A stretch of 40,062 bases of DNA from a virus. The notes under the pieces were generated by a model that worked only from the letters and a program-made list of their open reading frames with translations, did no database searches and had not been told where the DNA came from. The stretch is from positions 1-40,062 of the IMG/VR virus record IMGVR_UViG_3300048916_000014; one strand, 5' to 3'. The position numbers and the translations under genes were made by a program. Positions 30,440 to 37,716 of the stretch are shown here, in pieces (positions within the stretch are counted from its first letter, which is position 1; each line of letters begins with the position of its first letter).

Positions 30440-30981
30440 GGCTTCGTCTCGCCGGTATAGGTTCGCCACGGCATATTGCGGCCGCTGACCATGAAGCCCC
30501 AGTCGCCACGCCACTTGCTGGTGATGAACAGAGTGAATGCGCCTTCTGGCTGCACGTAGTCGATGCGGTGGTACTCGCCGAACGTCAGTGTCGCGGTATC
30601 ACCCGAACGGCGGATGATTCGCACTCGTCGCGTTACCGACAGGATCGATCTGGTTCCTTGGCGAATGGCTGGCCGCTCTTCGGTGTACCCGCCGCGCAGG
30701 ATGATGGTGCGCGCATTCCACGGGTGCGAGTGCAGGTCGCGGTCAGCATCCGGCCGCATGATGTGGTGAATTCGGATCGACCACGGGAACCACCAGAATT
30801 TCGCCTTGTGCGTCTCGCGGCTGTACGGGTTGAACAGCCACCAGCGGCCCATGTACATGTCGGAACCGTCGGCGGACATGATGTGCTGGTACGGGGTGCG
30901 CTGGGCTCGGGCGATGAGCCAGTTGGCGATGGCTGGGCGGGCAAGCAGCTTGGCGAGCAGGCGCCAGAAGAGATTGATCAT
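30436..30981 (-). CDS. cupin-like protein
   Basis: A 181-residue protein with an N-terminal amphipathic segment (FWRLLAKLLARPAIANWLI) and a cupin core: LHSHPW (His84, His86), GGYTEE (Glu101/102) and EYHRI (His138), a plausible metal site. The first 25 residues could associate with the membrane. Cupin-like proteins recur in phage accessory regions; their substrates are unknown. ATG 30981 overlaps the NinX-like stop. Confidence 0.75.
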   Translation of the reverse strand: MINLFWRLLAKLLARPAIANWLIARAQRTPYQHIMSADGSDMYMGRWWLFNPYSRETHKAKFWWFPWSIRIHHIMRPDADRDLHSHPWNARTIILRGGYTEERPAIRQGTRSILSVTRRVRIIRRSGDTATLTFGEYHRIDYVQPEGAFTLFITSKWRGDWGFMVSGRNMPWRTYTGETKP

Positions 30982-31337
30982 GATTTCACCAGTTCGGCAG
31001 GGACGCGCACGGTGTCGCCCAGCTTGTTGGCGACGATGGCGCGGCAGGCAGCAATGATCGGTGTTTCTGCATGCCATGCCGCCGTTGAATCTGTCCAAGC
31101 GCATGGGTTGCAGGCTTCATCGGAGTAGATGATGCTGACGCGATACCTAGCGATAAGCGGGCCGCACTGGTGCCAGTTGAACGATGGCATCCAAGGGGAT
31201 TGCAGGCCAGGACACACGTTTATGCGCAACTCCTTGCCGAGAGAATCGTCAATCACGATTTCGCAGGCCAATGCCACTGCCCAATCCAGCGCCGGGCCAA
31301 TCAGTTCAGCCGTCTTCACTTCGGTCGTCTTATCCAT
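30978..31337 (-). CDS. NinX-like (DUF2591) protein
   Basis: A 119-residue protein with LIGPALDWAVALACE near residue 14, FNWHQCGPLIARYRV near 55 and AETPIIAACRAIVANKLGDTV near the end, the DUF2591/NinX pattern of lambdoid phages. Function unknown; members lie in nin or early regions. ATG 31337 with AGGAGG upstream is preferred to GTG 31340. It shares one base with the previous stop. Confidence 0.85.
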   Translation of the reverse strand: MDKTTEVKTAELIGPALDWAVALACEIVIDDSLGKELRINVCPGLQSPWMPSFNWHQCGPLIARYRVSIIYSDEACNPCAWTDSTAAWHAETPIIAACRAIVANKLGDTVRVPAELVKS

Positions 31338-31513
31338 CACTCACCCTCCTTCTGTGCCGCCCGGTACGCCCGGACGATCTTGTAAATAGCCGCCTTGCTC
31401 AACTTGAATCGCTTGGCGGCCTCGTCGGCGCTGTACGTCTGGTAGCACTCGATAATCTTGGCGTTGCGTGCTGCGTTCTTTCCCGGTTTCGGCCCGGACT
31501 TGTGAGTTTTCAT
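31337..31513 (-). CDS. small helix-turn-helix protein, 58 aa
   Basis: A basic 58-residue protein starting MKTHKSGPKPGKNAARN, then a helix-turn-helix (SADEAAKRFKLSKAAIYKIVRAY), similar to the DNA-binding tail of serine recombinases and small Hin-like HTH proteins. GGAG lies upstream. It starts directly after the pentapeptide gene stop and shares its TGATG stop with the NinX-like start. It may be a small regulator. It is too short for many gene callers. Confidence 0.72.
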   Translation of the reverse strand: MKTHKSGPKPGKNAARNAKIIECYQTYSADEAAKRFKLSKAAIYKIVRAYRAAQKEGE

Positions 31514-32092
31514 TCAGTCGGCTCCTTTCTCGGGCGCCTCATAAGGAACGGCAGGCGATGCTTCGATGATGGTTTTCAGAATCGGTTTCCAGATCGACCA
31601 CCAGGCTGATGCGCGCGAATCCATTTCCTGAATTTCTTCATCGCCGAACGCCCACCACTCAGTCAATGCATGGAACTGGCAACCGATCTGCATCTTGTCC
31701 GCTGTGTACGTCACCGGCCAGAGATCGCACTGCACAGACTTGACCTGCGACAGGTTGCCGAAAGCGCCCCATATCGAAGCGGCGTAGCGCAGGTCGGCGT
31801 AGCGCAGGTCGGCGTAGCTCAGGTCGGCGGAGCTCAGGCTGGCGTAGCGCAGGTCGGCGTAGCGCAGGTCGGCGGAGCTCAGGTTGGCGGAGCGCAGGCT
31901 GGCGTAGCGCAGGTCGGCGTAGCGCAGGTCGGCGGAGCGCAGGCTGGCGTAGCGCAGGTCGGCGTAGCGCAGGTCGGCGGAGCTCAGGTTGGCGGAGCTC
32001 AGGTTGGCGCGTTCGCCGCCCTCTTCATCGTTTAGCCATGCGCGGTGCTTCCGAATGATCTCGTCAAGTTGTTCAGTGGTGAAAGTTCGCAT
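31514..32092 (-). CDS. pentapeptide-repeat protein
   Basis: A 192-residue protein. Residues 1-28 are a helical head ([14 protein letters not shown]); residues 29-103 are fifteen pentapeptides of A(D/N/S)L(R/S)(Y/S) type that should wind a right-handed quadrilateral beta-helix; the last 90 residues carry [18 protein letters not shown] and [12 protein letters not shown], a tail common to phage pentapeptide proteins. Some pentapeptide proteins mimic DNA and block gyrase, but no specific target is visible. It directly follows phaZ with no terminator between, so it may be co-transcribed from the phaZ promoter. GGAGTAAG precedes the ATG. Confidence 0.88.
   Translation of the reverse strand: MRTFTTEQLDEIIRKHRAWLNDEEGGERANLSSANLSSADLRYADLRYASLRSADLRYADLRYASLRSANLSSADLRYADLRYASLSSADLSYADLRYADLRYAASIWGAFGNLSQVKSVQCDLWPVTYTADKMQIGCQFHALTEWWAFGDEEIQEMDSRASAWWSIWKPILKTIIEASPAVPYEAPEKGAD
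31784..32008. repeat. 225-bp tandem array of 15-bp units
   Basis: The DNA coding the pentapeptides is made of near-identical 15-base units such as GGCGTAGCGCAGGTC (plus strand), also grouped as 45-base triplets ([17 protein letters not shown]). Because the unit is a multiple of three, unit gain or loss keeps the frame. It is not a CRISPR array: there are no unique spacers. Confidence 0.85.
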
Positions 32093-32120
32093 TGGTCTTA
32101 CTCCATTGATTTATGTTTGG

Positions 32121-33011
32121 TTAAAGTGCTGCGAGGGTCCGCTCATACAGGTCATCATGCTCGGCGGACATCGGTGATTTGGTGTTCTGGCGCTCGGCGA
32201 CTAGCACGCCGCCCGACAGGAAGCCGGTGACGATCGGTGCGACGGTCTTGGCCTGCGTCACCAGAAACAGGTGGCCGTCGTTGATCACGTGCAGCTGCGA
32301 GCGCGGAATCAGGTTGGCCATCATGCGCATGTTGACCAGCGGAATCAGTGGGTCGTCATTGCCGGCCAGTACCAGCGTCGGCTGCTTGATCTTGTGCAGC
32401 CAGTGCGCTGAGGTCCATGCCCAAACCGCCATGGCTTGATAGTAATAACCGCGCCCGCTGGGCGATTTCATCTTGCTGGTGTGCGCGGTGGCCAGCGACT
32501 TGTCGTAACGGAACGCGCCGCCGTAGATGTCCGGGGCGATGCGTGCACCGTGCTCGGGGTCGGTGTAGCGGCGTGGCGAGGCCATCAGGCTCAGCACCTT
32601 GAGTGATGGGGGCACCATGGCGACCCCGCAGGAGGTGGCAGCAAGGATAAGTCGTCTGCACCGGTGCGGCTGGTCATAGGCGAACTGCTGGGCCAGAAAG
32701 CCTCCCCACGACACGCCGATCACGTTGACTTGGTCATAGCCCATCACGTCCAGCATCGTGGCGACGGTCTTGGCCATGCCGCGAAAGGTGTACGGCAGCA
32801 GCGGAGCCGGCGAACCTCCGACACCGGGCACGTCGAAAGCGATGATTTCTTGGTCAGGGTCCAGCTCATTGGTGAACGGGATGACCAAGTCCAGCGATGC
32901 GCCGATGCCGTTGAACACCACCAGCGGGGTCAGGTGCGATTTACCTGGGCGAACCGCCGTCCTGATTGACAGCCCATCCACTTGAACAGTGCGGAAAACA
33001 AAAGCCTTCAT
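32121..33011 (-). CDS. phaZ: PHA depolymerase PhaZ-like alpha/beta hydrolase
   Basis: A 296-residue alpha/beta hydrolase closely resembling intracellular medium-chain-length PHA depolymerase PhaZ of Pseudomonas. The nucleophile elbow GVSWGG gives Ser101; NDDPLIP supplies Asp220 and DGHLFLV His247. This is the PhaZ triad (Ser102/Asp221/His248 in P. putida, from memory) shifted by one. Other family blocks are IRTAVRPGK, FNGIGA, FDVPGVGG, MASPRRY, IYGG and WLHKIKQPTLVLAG. It would hydrolyse stored 3-hydroxyalkanoate polymer on granules. The C-terminal 30 residues differ from what I recall of chromosomal PhaZ. ATG 33011 (GGAG upstream) is chosen since an upstream in-frame start would overlap the promoter. 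Confidence 0.9.
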   Translation of the reverse strand: MKAFVFRTVQVDGLSIRTAVRPGKSHLTPLVVFNGIGASLDLVIPFTNELDPDQEIIAFDVPGVGGSPAPLLPYTFRGMAKTVATMLDVMGYDQVNVIGVSWGGFLAQQFAYDQPHRCRRLILAATSCGVAMVPPSLKVLSLMASPRRYTDPEHGARIAPDIYGGAFRYDKSLATAHTSKMKSPSGRGYYYQAMAVWAWTSAHWLHKIKQPTLVLAGNDDPLIPLVNMRMMANLIPRSQLHVINDGHLFLVTQAKTVAPIVTGFLSGGVLVAERQNTKSPMSAEHDDLYERTLAAL

Positions 33012-33047
33012 TTCGTCGTGCTCCGGTTGGTCCTTATTGATGGACTC

Positions 33048-33076
33048 ACTATGCGCTGACAATCCGGTTAGGTCAA
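33048..33076 (-). promoter_or_regulatory. sigma70-type promoter for phaZ
   Basis: On the minus strand TTGACC (33076-33071) and CATAGT (33053-33048) are exactly 17 bases apart. The -35 matches five of six and the -10 four of six. A transcript would start near 33041, about 30 bases before the phaZ ATG. Confidence 0.68.
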
Positions 33077-33096
33077 CAAACAAGTCAACGATTTAT

Positions 33097-33121
33097 GCAA
33101 AAAGAAACCCGGCGAACCGGG
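33097..33121 (-). terminator. intrinsic terminator with UUCG tetraloop
   Basis: On the minus strand CCCGG-TTCG-CCGGG is followed by TTTCTTTTT. The UUCG loop is unusually stable. It ends the upstream leftward transcript (dcm and its neighbours) and insulates phaZ. Confidence 0.85.
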
Positions 33122-33136
33122 CGATGTTTGTAGTCG

Positions 33137-33433
33137 TCAGATCGAAAGAAGATCGGTCTTACGGTAGCACTCAGCCGGAAACCCGTACTCGGCACAGCTG
33201 CACGCCTCGCCGCAGCGCTCATCGCGCGATTCAATGCGCATCAAGCCATGCTTGACGGCCATGTCTTGGATGTCGCCGCCGTCAAAGCTGCCGCCCTCGA
33301 AGGCGGCGCTGATCATTTCGTTGGCGAAGTCCTGTAACGCGTACAGACTGGCAGTTACTCGGTCGAAGTCTTCGGCGCGGACGCATTTGACACCGCGAGC
33401 ATCATCCGAAAAGAATTTCTGAACATCACTCAT
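33137..33433 (-). CDS. hypothetical early protein, 98 aa
   Basis: A 98-residue protein with MSDVQKFFSDDARGVKCVR at the start, a helix (FDRVTASLYALQDFANEMI) and a cysteine-containing end (CGEACSCAEYGFPAECY). The N-terminus resembles the Ea22-like gene at 26928. AGAGGGAT gives the start at 33433; a longer frame begins upstream inside the small zinc-finger-like gene but is not needed. Function unknown. A strong terminator follows. Confidence 0.75.
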   Translation of the reverse strand: MSDVQKFFSDDARGVKCVRAEDFDRVTASLYALQDFANEMISAAFEGGSFDGGDIQDMAVKHGLMRIESRDERCGEACSCAEYGFPAECYRKTDLLSI

Positions 33434-33582
33434 CACTGATCCCTCTGGTATTTGGCCTGTCGCATCTTGGAGCAGGCCGAGTGGTTGCCGGATGCGCGGA
33501 CCTTTCCGCACACGTCACAGCAGTTTGATATGGCAAGGCGCGGCATGGGTGGGCGCTGGTTGCGGCGCCTGCGTGGGGTCAT
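33433..33582 (-). CDS. small zinc-finger-like protein, 49 aa
   Basis: A 49-residue basic protein starting MTPRRRRNQRPP with a Cys cluster CCDVCGK and a later HSACS, fitting a small zinc finger. GGAGGT lies just before the ATG. It overlaps the dcm stop (ATGA) and shares bases with the next start (TGATG), so it is sandwiched in the operon. It is short and easily missed. Possible nucleic-acid binder. Confidence 0.7.
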   Translation of the reverse strand: MTPRRRRNQRPPMPRLAISNCCDVCGKVRASGNHSACSKMRQAKYQRDQ

Positions 33583-35066
33583 GCGACCTCCTGGTCTCCG
33601 ATTTCTTTAAGCAGTCGTCGGCCAATCCAGCGAACTACGGGAACGGCTTTGCTATTTCCGATCGCCTTGTAGCGGGGGCCGTCCGGGCACTCGCTTGCTG
33701 GCTTGCCGCGCCAGGGGATGAGGGTGTAATCGTCGGCCATACCCTGTAGGCGTTCGCACTCGACTGGAGTGAGGCGGCGCACAGAGCTCGTATGCGACAC
33801 AATGTTGGGGCCCAGAGCTGAGTCCGTGTTGTCGACCTGTTTGCCGTAGTTGCAGGTCAGCGTCTGGGCCACTTCTCGACATGCAACAATCGGCTGACCG
33901 CGCCCGGTGCCATCCTCGCTGCCGTCGAAACCCTCAGCCTTCAGCGTGTGGGTGATTTCTCCAGTGATGCACACAGCTACCTGGCCGCCGGCGTTTGCAT
34001 GGCTGCCTGAGTGATTCATTGCCCGCAGAGTGGGTGCAATTACCCCGGCATCGGCGCCGTGATCCTTGCAGGAGAAAGCCAGCACTGCATTTTCCTGGCC
34101 GTTGTTTCTGCCCAGAGCGTGCGCTTGGTCAATGCTTACACAGGGGTCTTGCGTACCGTGTACTACAAAGGCTTCGCTTTCGAAGTCCATCCTTCCGCTG
34201 GCGCTGGCGCACGCATTGCGTGCTGGAGCCACCTCAATTGGGCCGCTGGTGTTGTTCCCCCCGAACACCAGAAGGGATTCTCTCGACTCATGGTCACCAT
34301 ATGGGTTGGTCGTTAAAGCTGCAGTTACGTGAGGGATGTCGTCGGTGCTGTATCCGCCGTTCTTTCGAGCGCCGCCAGTAAGGGTGCCGGCAACATCTTT
34401 CCCCTGGCCTCGGCGCGGCGCAGTATCCCGGCGCACGCCTTCGCGCTCAAAAAGTACCTCGGTGGGATCGAACCCGTCTCGAGCACTTGCGACAACGAAC
34501 ACACGACGGCGTCGTTGGGCCAGGCCGAAATATTGGGCGTCCAAGATCCGCCATGCGATTGTTCTTTGGGGTCCATACACACAACCAGCGTCCGGCCACC
34601 TTTTCCCTGAAGGCTGCAGTTCGCAGTCTTCCCCAGCAAGCGCGCCAAGAAAGCATCCGAAGGCGTTGCCTTTGTCGGAAAGGACGCCGGGGACGTTTTC
34701 CCAGACAACGACAGAGGCTGGCAGTCCTCGACTGGCTCGAACATAGTCATTTGCATCTGCAAGCTCCACGTATTTGATGGTGAGGGCGCCGCGGGGGTCG
34801 GCAAGTCCTTCGCGCATGCCGGCCACACTGAATGCCTGGCAGGGGGTTCCGCCGACCAGAACGTCCGGCGCCTCGATCTTCCCAGCAAGGACCATGGTCG
34901 CAAGCCGTGTCATGTCGCCCAGGTTCGGCGTTTGCGGGTAGTGGTGCGCCAGTACGGCGCTGGGGAATGGATCGATTTCAGCGAACCATGCGGCCTTCAT
35001 TCCGAGCGGGTGCCAAGCTACCGTAGCAGCCTCTATTCCACTGCAAATGCTTCCGTAGGTGATCAT
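33579..35066 (-). CDS. dcm: DNA cytosine-5 methyltransferase
   Basis: A 495-residue Dcm-type C5 methyltransferase. Motif I is GSICSGIEAA (5-14), motif IV GGTPCQAFSVAG with catalytic Cys76, motif VI WENVPG (122-127), motif VIII QRRRRVF (184-190), and motifs IX-X near RRLTPVECERLQG and GNSKAVPVV at the end. Between motifs VIII and IX about 240 residues, larger than usual, form the target-recognition region. No cognate restriction endonuclease is adjacent, so it is probably an orphan that protects phage DNA. Coupled by ATGA to the next small gene. Confidence 0.93.
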   Translation of the reverse strand: MITYGSICSGIEAATVAWHPLGMKAAWFAEIDPFPSAVLAHHYPQTPNLGDMTRLATMVLAGKIEAPDVLVGGTPCQAFSVAGMREGLADPRGALTIKYVELADANDYVRASRGLPASVVVWENVPGVLSDKGNAFGCFLGALAGEDCELQPSGKRWPDAGCVYGPQRTIAWRILDAQYFGLAQRRRRVFVVASARDGFDPTEVLFEREGVRRDTAPRRGQGKDVAGTLTGGARKNGGYSTDDIPHVTAALTTNPYGDHESRESLLVFGGNNTSGPIEVAPARNACASASGRMDFESEAFVVHGTQDPCVSIDQAHALGRNNGQENAVLAFSCKDHGADAGVIAPTLRAMNHSGSHANAGGQVAVCITGEITHTLKAEGFDGSEDGTGRGQPIVACREVAQTLTCNYGKQVDNTDSALGPNIVSHTSSVRRLTPVECERLQGMADDYTLIPWRGKPASECPDGPRYKAIGNSKAVPVVRWIGRRLLKEIGDQEVA

Positions 35067-35089
35067 GGGGTCATCCAGTAAAAGAGGGG

Positions 35090-35425
35090 TTATTGCGACA
35101 GCGGCGCTAACTGCGAATCGCTCGGATTCTTCAGCAGCTCTCGGCGCGATTCGTTCTCGAAGCGACGCGCTACGGATTCGCTGATTCGTATTTTGTGGCG
35201 CGGCGGGCGAAGGAACTCAACCAGTTCGGCGTCGGTCATGGCGTCCATCTTGAGGATGGCCAGCTGGATGACTTCGCTGATCTCTGGTGTGCTCGACCGC
35301 TCACGGATTCGATCCATTGCCGCCTCGATGCCTGGCCGTACCTTATGTCGAAGTTCCTTTTCTGCGAGCTTGCCACGCTTGGCTGCGGCCTTCTGGCTGC
35401 GCTGCTGGGTTGTCATTGCGGTCAT
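35090..35425 (-). CDS. hypothetical protein, 111 aa
   Basis: A basic 111-residue helical protein (MTTQQRSQKAAAKRGKLAEKELRHKVRPG then IEAAMDRIRERS and AELVEFLRPPRHKI). It overlaps the previous gene by ATGA. The composition suggests nucleic-acid binding, but no motif decides it. It lies between a regulator-like gene and dcm. Confidence 0.72.
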   Translation of the reverse strand: MTAMTTQQRSQKAAAKRGKLAEKELRHKVRPGIEAAMDRIRERSSTPEISEVIQLAILKMDAMTDAELVEFLRPPRHKIRISESVARRFENESRRELLKNPSDSQLAPLSQ

Positions 35426-35709
35426 TTCTTCTTCCTTTTCTTCGGGGTGCCACGGCCATGAGCCAGCCAGCCGGCGCCGATCACCTGGTCACCGACTTCC
35501 TTGATCAGTTCGTCCACGCGTTCATTGACGGCCGGCACCAGGTCGAACATCAGGGCGCTGGGTATCGTCATGGCGTGAACCGTCTTTTCACCGGATGGAA
35601 GGGTTAACCACACGCTGACTTCCCAGCGAATGGGCTTCGAGGGTCGCGTACCCTTCGGCAGCGTGTGCCCGCCGTTCGGGCCGATGGTGTGCAGCACTGT
35701 CATCGTCAT
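35422..35709 (-). CDS. hypothetical protein, 95 aa
   Basis: A 95-residue protein with LHTIGPNGGHTLPKG, a beta-rich middle and a very basic C-terminus (GTPKKRKKK). ATG 35709 is chosen; an in-frame TTG at 35763 would add 18 Pro/Ser-rich residues and cannot be excluded. Role unknown. The downstream gene overlaps by ATGA. Confidence 0.68.
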   Translation of the reverse strand: MTMTVLHTIGPNGGHTLPKGTRPSKPIRWEVSVWLTLPSGEKTVHAMTIPSALMFDLVPAVNERVDELIKEVGDQVIGAGWLAHGRGTPKKRKKK

Positions 35710-35781
35710 GGGATAGCCCGCTCGGGGTGATGTTGATGTGGGATTGCCGGCGTCGTGCGGCAACCCTTGAACTGATGCGCT

Positions 35782-36267
35782 TCACTTCTTGAATTCGATC
35801 CCGTAGGTGGCGATCAATCGTTTCGCCTTGTGATGGCCGATACCGATGTGGTTGGCGGCGAGGGTCTTTTTAATACCGACCCCGGCCAGCGCCTTGAGTC
35901 GTTCGGCCAGCTTGGCGTCCTCGACCGGATCGATAACGCAGGAGCCACGGCTTTTCTGGTTTTTACCGGTACCGGAAACGCACTTGATGCCATTGTCCCG
36001 GCAGGTCCGGTTGATCCTGTCGAGCGACACGCCCAGACGCATGACCATCTGCGTCTTGCTCATCGTCTTGCCCATTTCGCGGACTTGCTCGACGAATGCG
36101 CGGCGATCGCGTTCTTCCTGCGAGATAAGCGGCTCGATGCGCGGCGGTTTGGGCTGGTCCTGGTACGCCTCGATTTCCTCGACCTTGCCGCCTGAGCGGA
36201 AAAATGCTGCCTGTGCGGCGGCCAGCGCTGATCTGTCGACCTGTCTGATGTCGTTGTATTGGTTCAT
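35782..36267 (-). CDS. putative helix-turn-helix regulatory protein
   Basis: A 161-residue protein with MSKTQMVMRLGVSLDRINRTCRDNGI (about residues 72-97), a likely helix-turn-helix, and a second C-terminal helical segment (IKKTLAANHIGIGHHKAKRLI) of similar style. It may be an early regulator or replication-region protein. ATG 36267 is chosen because the longer frame from 36294 starts inside an intrinsic terminator. Confidence 0.7.
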   Translation of the reverse strand: MNQYNDIRQVDRSALAAAQAAFFRSGGKVEEIEAYQDQPKPPRIEPLISQEERDRRAFVEQVREMGKTMSKTQMVMRLGVSLDRINRTCRDNGIKCVSGTGKNQKSRGSCVIDPVEDAKLAERLKALAGVGIKKTLAANHIGIGHHKAKRLIATYGIEFKK

Positions 36268-36277
36268 ATGGCACCCA

Positions 36278-36302
36278 AAAGAAAGGGCGCTCATTGGCGC
36301 CC
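36278..36302 (-). terminator. intrinsic terminator after exonuclease gene
   Basis: On the minus strand GGGCGC-CAATGA-GCGCCC is followed by TTTCTTTT. It ends the recombination-gene transcript 20 bases after the exonuclease stop and just before the helix-turn-helix gene start. Confidence 0.8.
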
Positions 36303-36321
36303 AGTTGGTTTGATTGGTTGG

Positions 36322-37002
36322 TTACTTCTTCAGCGCCTTGACCAGGTACGGGTCGACGTCAGCCTGGCGCAGCAGCCATAACTTGTAATCGGCAGGGATG
36401 TCGGCGATTTTCGATCCGGCGTGCTTGCCGAAGCGGATCACAGTCGGAATTCGCGCCTCTTCTGAGATTTCCCACAACCTTTCCCAGCTTCCCACTTCCT
36501 GGCCAGGCTCAAAGATCAGACGATTGACGATCGCGATCAGCAGACGGCGGCAGTTGTGCACGTCGTCGAGTGCGGCGTGAGCGTTCTTTAGCAGCTCGCG
36601 CGCCTGGTCCCGGTAGTGCAGGTAGATCATCGCCGATTGGCTGTGCGAGTCGGCATCCGGCCAGAGCGAACGGCTCAGCGCCTGGGTGCAGATGCGTTTC
36701 ACGTCAGGCTGACCGATCACGCTCCAGTCATAGTCGACGTTGTGGCCGATGATGTAGGTGGTGCCGGCGGGAAGTGCGAACTCGGTGTGCGGCGGGCAGT
36801 CGACCAGATCTTCGTCGAGGATATGTGCGGTAGCCAGGGCGCTAAGCTCAATCGGCTTGTTTGGCTTGTAGCGCTGAAGGAATTGCTCAGCGACCGTCAG
36901 CGTCTGGATGCTTTCCAGTCGAAGCCATGCCGCCTCAGTTGGCTGCGGCTCTTTCAGGCCGGTTGTTTCGAAATCGAGAATAATTGCTGTCATGTAGGTC
37001 AT
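36322..37002 (-). CDS. DEDDh 3'-5' exonuclease with DUF3820-like tail
   Basis: A 226-residue protein. Exo motif I is ILDFETTG (Asp10, Glu12), motif II GHNVDYDW (Asp92) and motif III HAALDD (His142, Asp147), so it is DnaQ-like DEDDh. The C-terminus carries FGKHAGSKIADIPADYKLWLL, a DUF3820-type module. It resembles exodeoxyribonuclease X-type enzymes and probably trims DNA for annealing with the neighbouring SSB and Sak4-like proteins. ATG 37002 or 36993 could start it. Confidence 0.87.
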   Translation of the reverse strand: MTYMTAIILDFETTGLKEPQPTEAAWLRLESIQTLTVAEQFLQRYKPNKPIELSALATAHILDEDLVDCPPHTEFALPAGTTYIIGHNVDYDWSVIGQPDVKRICTQALSRSLWPDADSHSQSAMIYLHYRDQARELLKNAHAALDDVHNCRRLLIAIVNRLIFEPGQEVGSWERLWEISEEARIPTVIRFGKHAGSKIADIPADYKLWLLRQADVDPYLVKALKK

Positions 37003-37025
37003 CCGTTTTCAGGTGTGGTGGGTTG

Positions 37026-37047
37026 CCGGCAGCTGGGGCGCTGCCGG
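37026..37047. repeat. strong 8-bp stem hairpin between ssb and exonuclease
   Basis: CCGGCAGC and GCTGCCGG flank a six-base loop. No T-tract follows, so it is not a clear intrinsic terminator. It may attenuate or protect the transcript between ssb and the exonuclease gene. Confidence 0.5.
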
Positions 37048-37071
37048 GTATTGCTCGGGGCGGATTATCGA

Positions 37072-37716
37072 TCAATCAAATGGAATGTCATCGAAGTCCG
37101 GCGCGTCGTCCATTGGGCCGGTCTGGTAGTTCGTCGACTGGACCTGTTGGTTGCGCAGCTTGCGTACCGGGTTCTTCGCAATGAACGCCATAAAGCCGCC
37201 GAGCGACGAAGGCTTGGTCTGTTTGGACAGGATTTCAGCGGCCATCAGTTCGGTGCTGTACTCGAACGGGGCGGCAATGATCATTCTCTCGCCGATTTCA
37301 CCACTCTGCTTCTGGTATTCCTCCTGCTGGAGAACCAGGCCGAGCTTCTTTCCTTTCAGCTCAATGGCGCACTCTTTCTGCTTGGGCACCATGATCTTCT
37401 GGTCGTAGTCGTAAAGCTCGATGGTTTCCTGTTTCCAGTTCAGCGACTTTACCTTGGCGCAAGTCATCAGCGCATTGAGCTGCTTGTACCCGGCCAGGGT
37501 TTCCCCGCTGCCGTTGTGCGTGTACAGGTTGAGTGGCCCGCATTCCTGGCCGTTGTCACCGATAAACATCAGGTTCACGCTTTCGGTGCCTTTCGGGTTT
37601 TTCTCGTAGAACGCCGCAGTAACGGTGCCCATGTACTTGCCGGTTTCCGTGATGCGCTTGCCGCCAGTGTTCGCTTCTTTAGCTGCCTGGGTGTCAAGGT
37701 TGTATGCGCGTGCCAT
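37072..37716 (-). CDS. ssb: SSB-like single-stranded DNA-binding protein
   Basis: A 214-residue protein with beta-rich body and an acidic C-terminal tip DAPDFDDIPFD, the hallmark of SSB tails that recruit partner proteins. The body (VNLMFIGDNGQECGPLNLYTHN) does not look like classic bacterial SSB, so it is a divergent phage version. It follows the Sak4-like gene in the same operon; Sak4 annealing proteins are known to work with an SSB. GGAGG precedes the ATG. Confidence 0.78.
   Translation of the reverse strand: MARAYNLDTQAAKEANTGGKRITETGKYMGTVTAAFYEKNPKGTESVNLMFIGDNGQECGPLNLYTHNGSGETLAGYKQLNALMTCAKVKSLNWKQETIELYDYDQKIMVPKQKECAIELKGKKLGLVLQQEEYQKQSGEIGERMIIAAPFEYSTELMAAEILSKQTKPSSLGGFMAFIAKNPVRKLRNQQVQSTNYQTGPMDDAPDFDDIPFD

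Noticed and set aside
31784-32008. CRISPR array
   Set aside because: Units are 15 bases, contiguous and in frame, with no spacers; they encode pentapeptides.
33012-33083. Longer PhaZ from an in-frame start at 33083
   Set aside because: It would begin upstream of the promoter's predicted start site near 33041 and adds residues absent from PhaZ as I know it; the ATG at 33011 has a good ribosome binding site.
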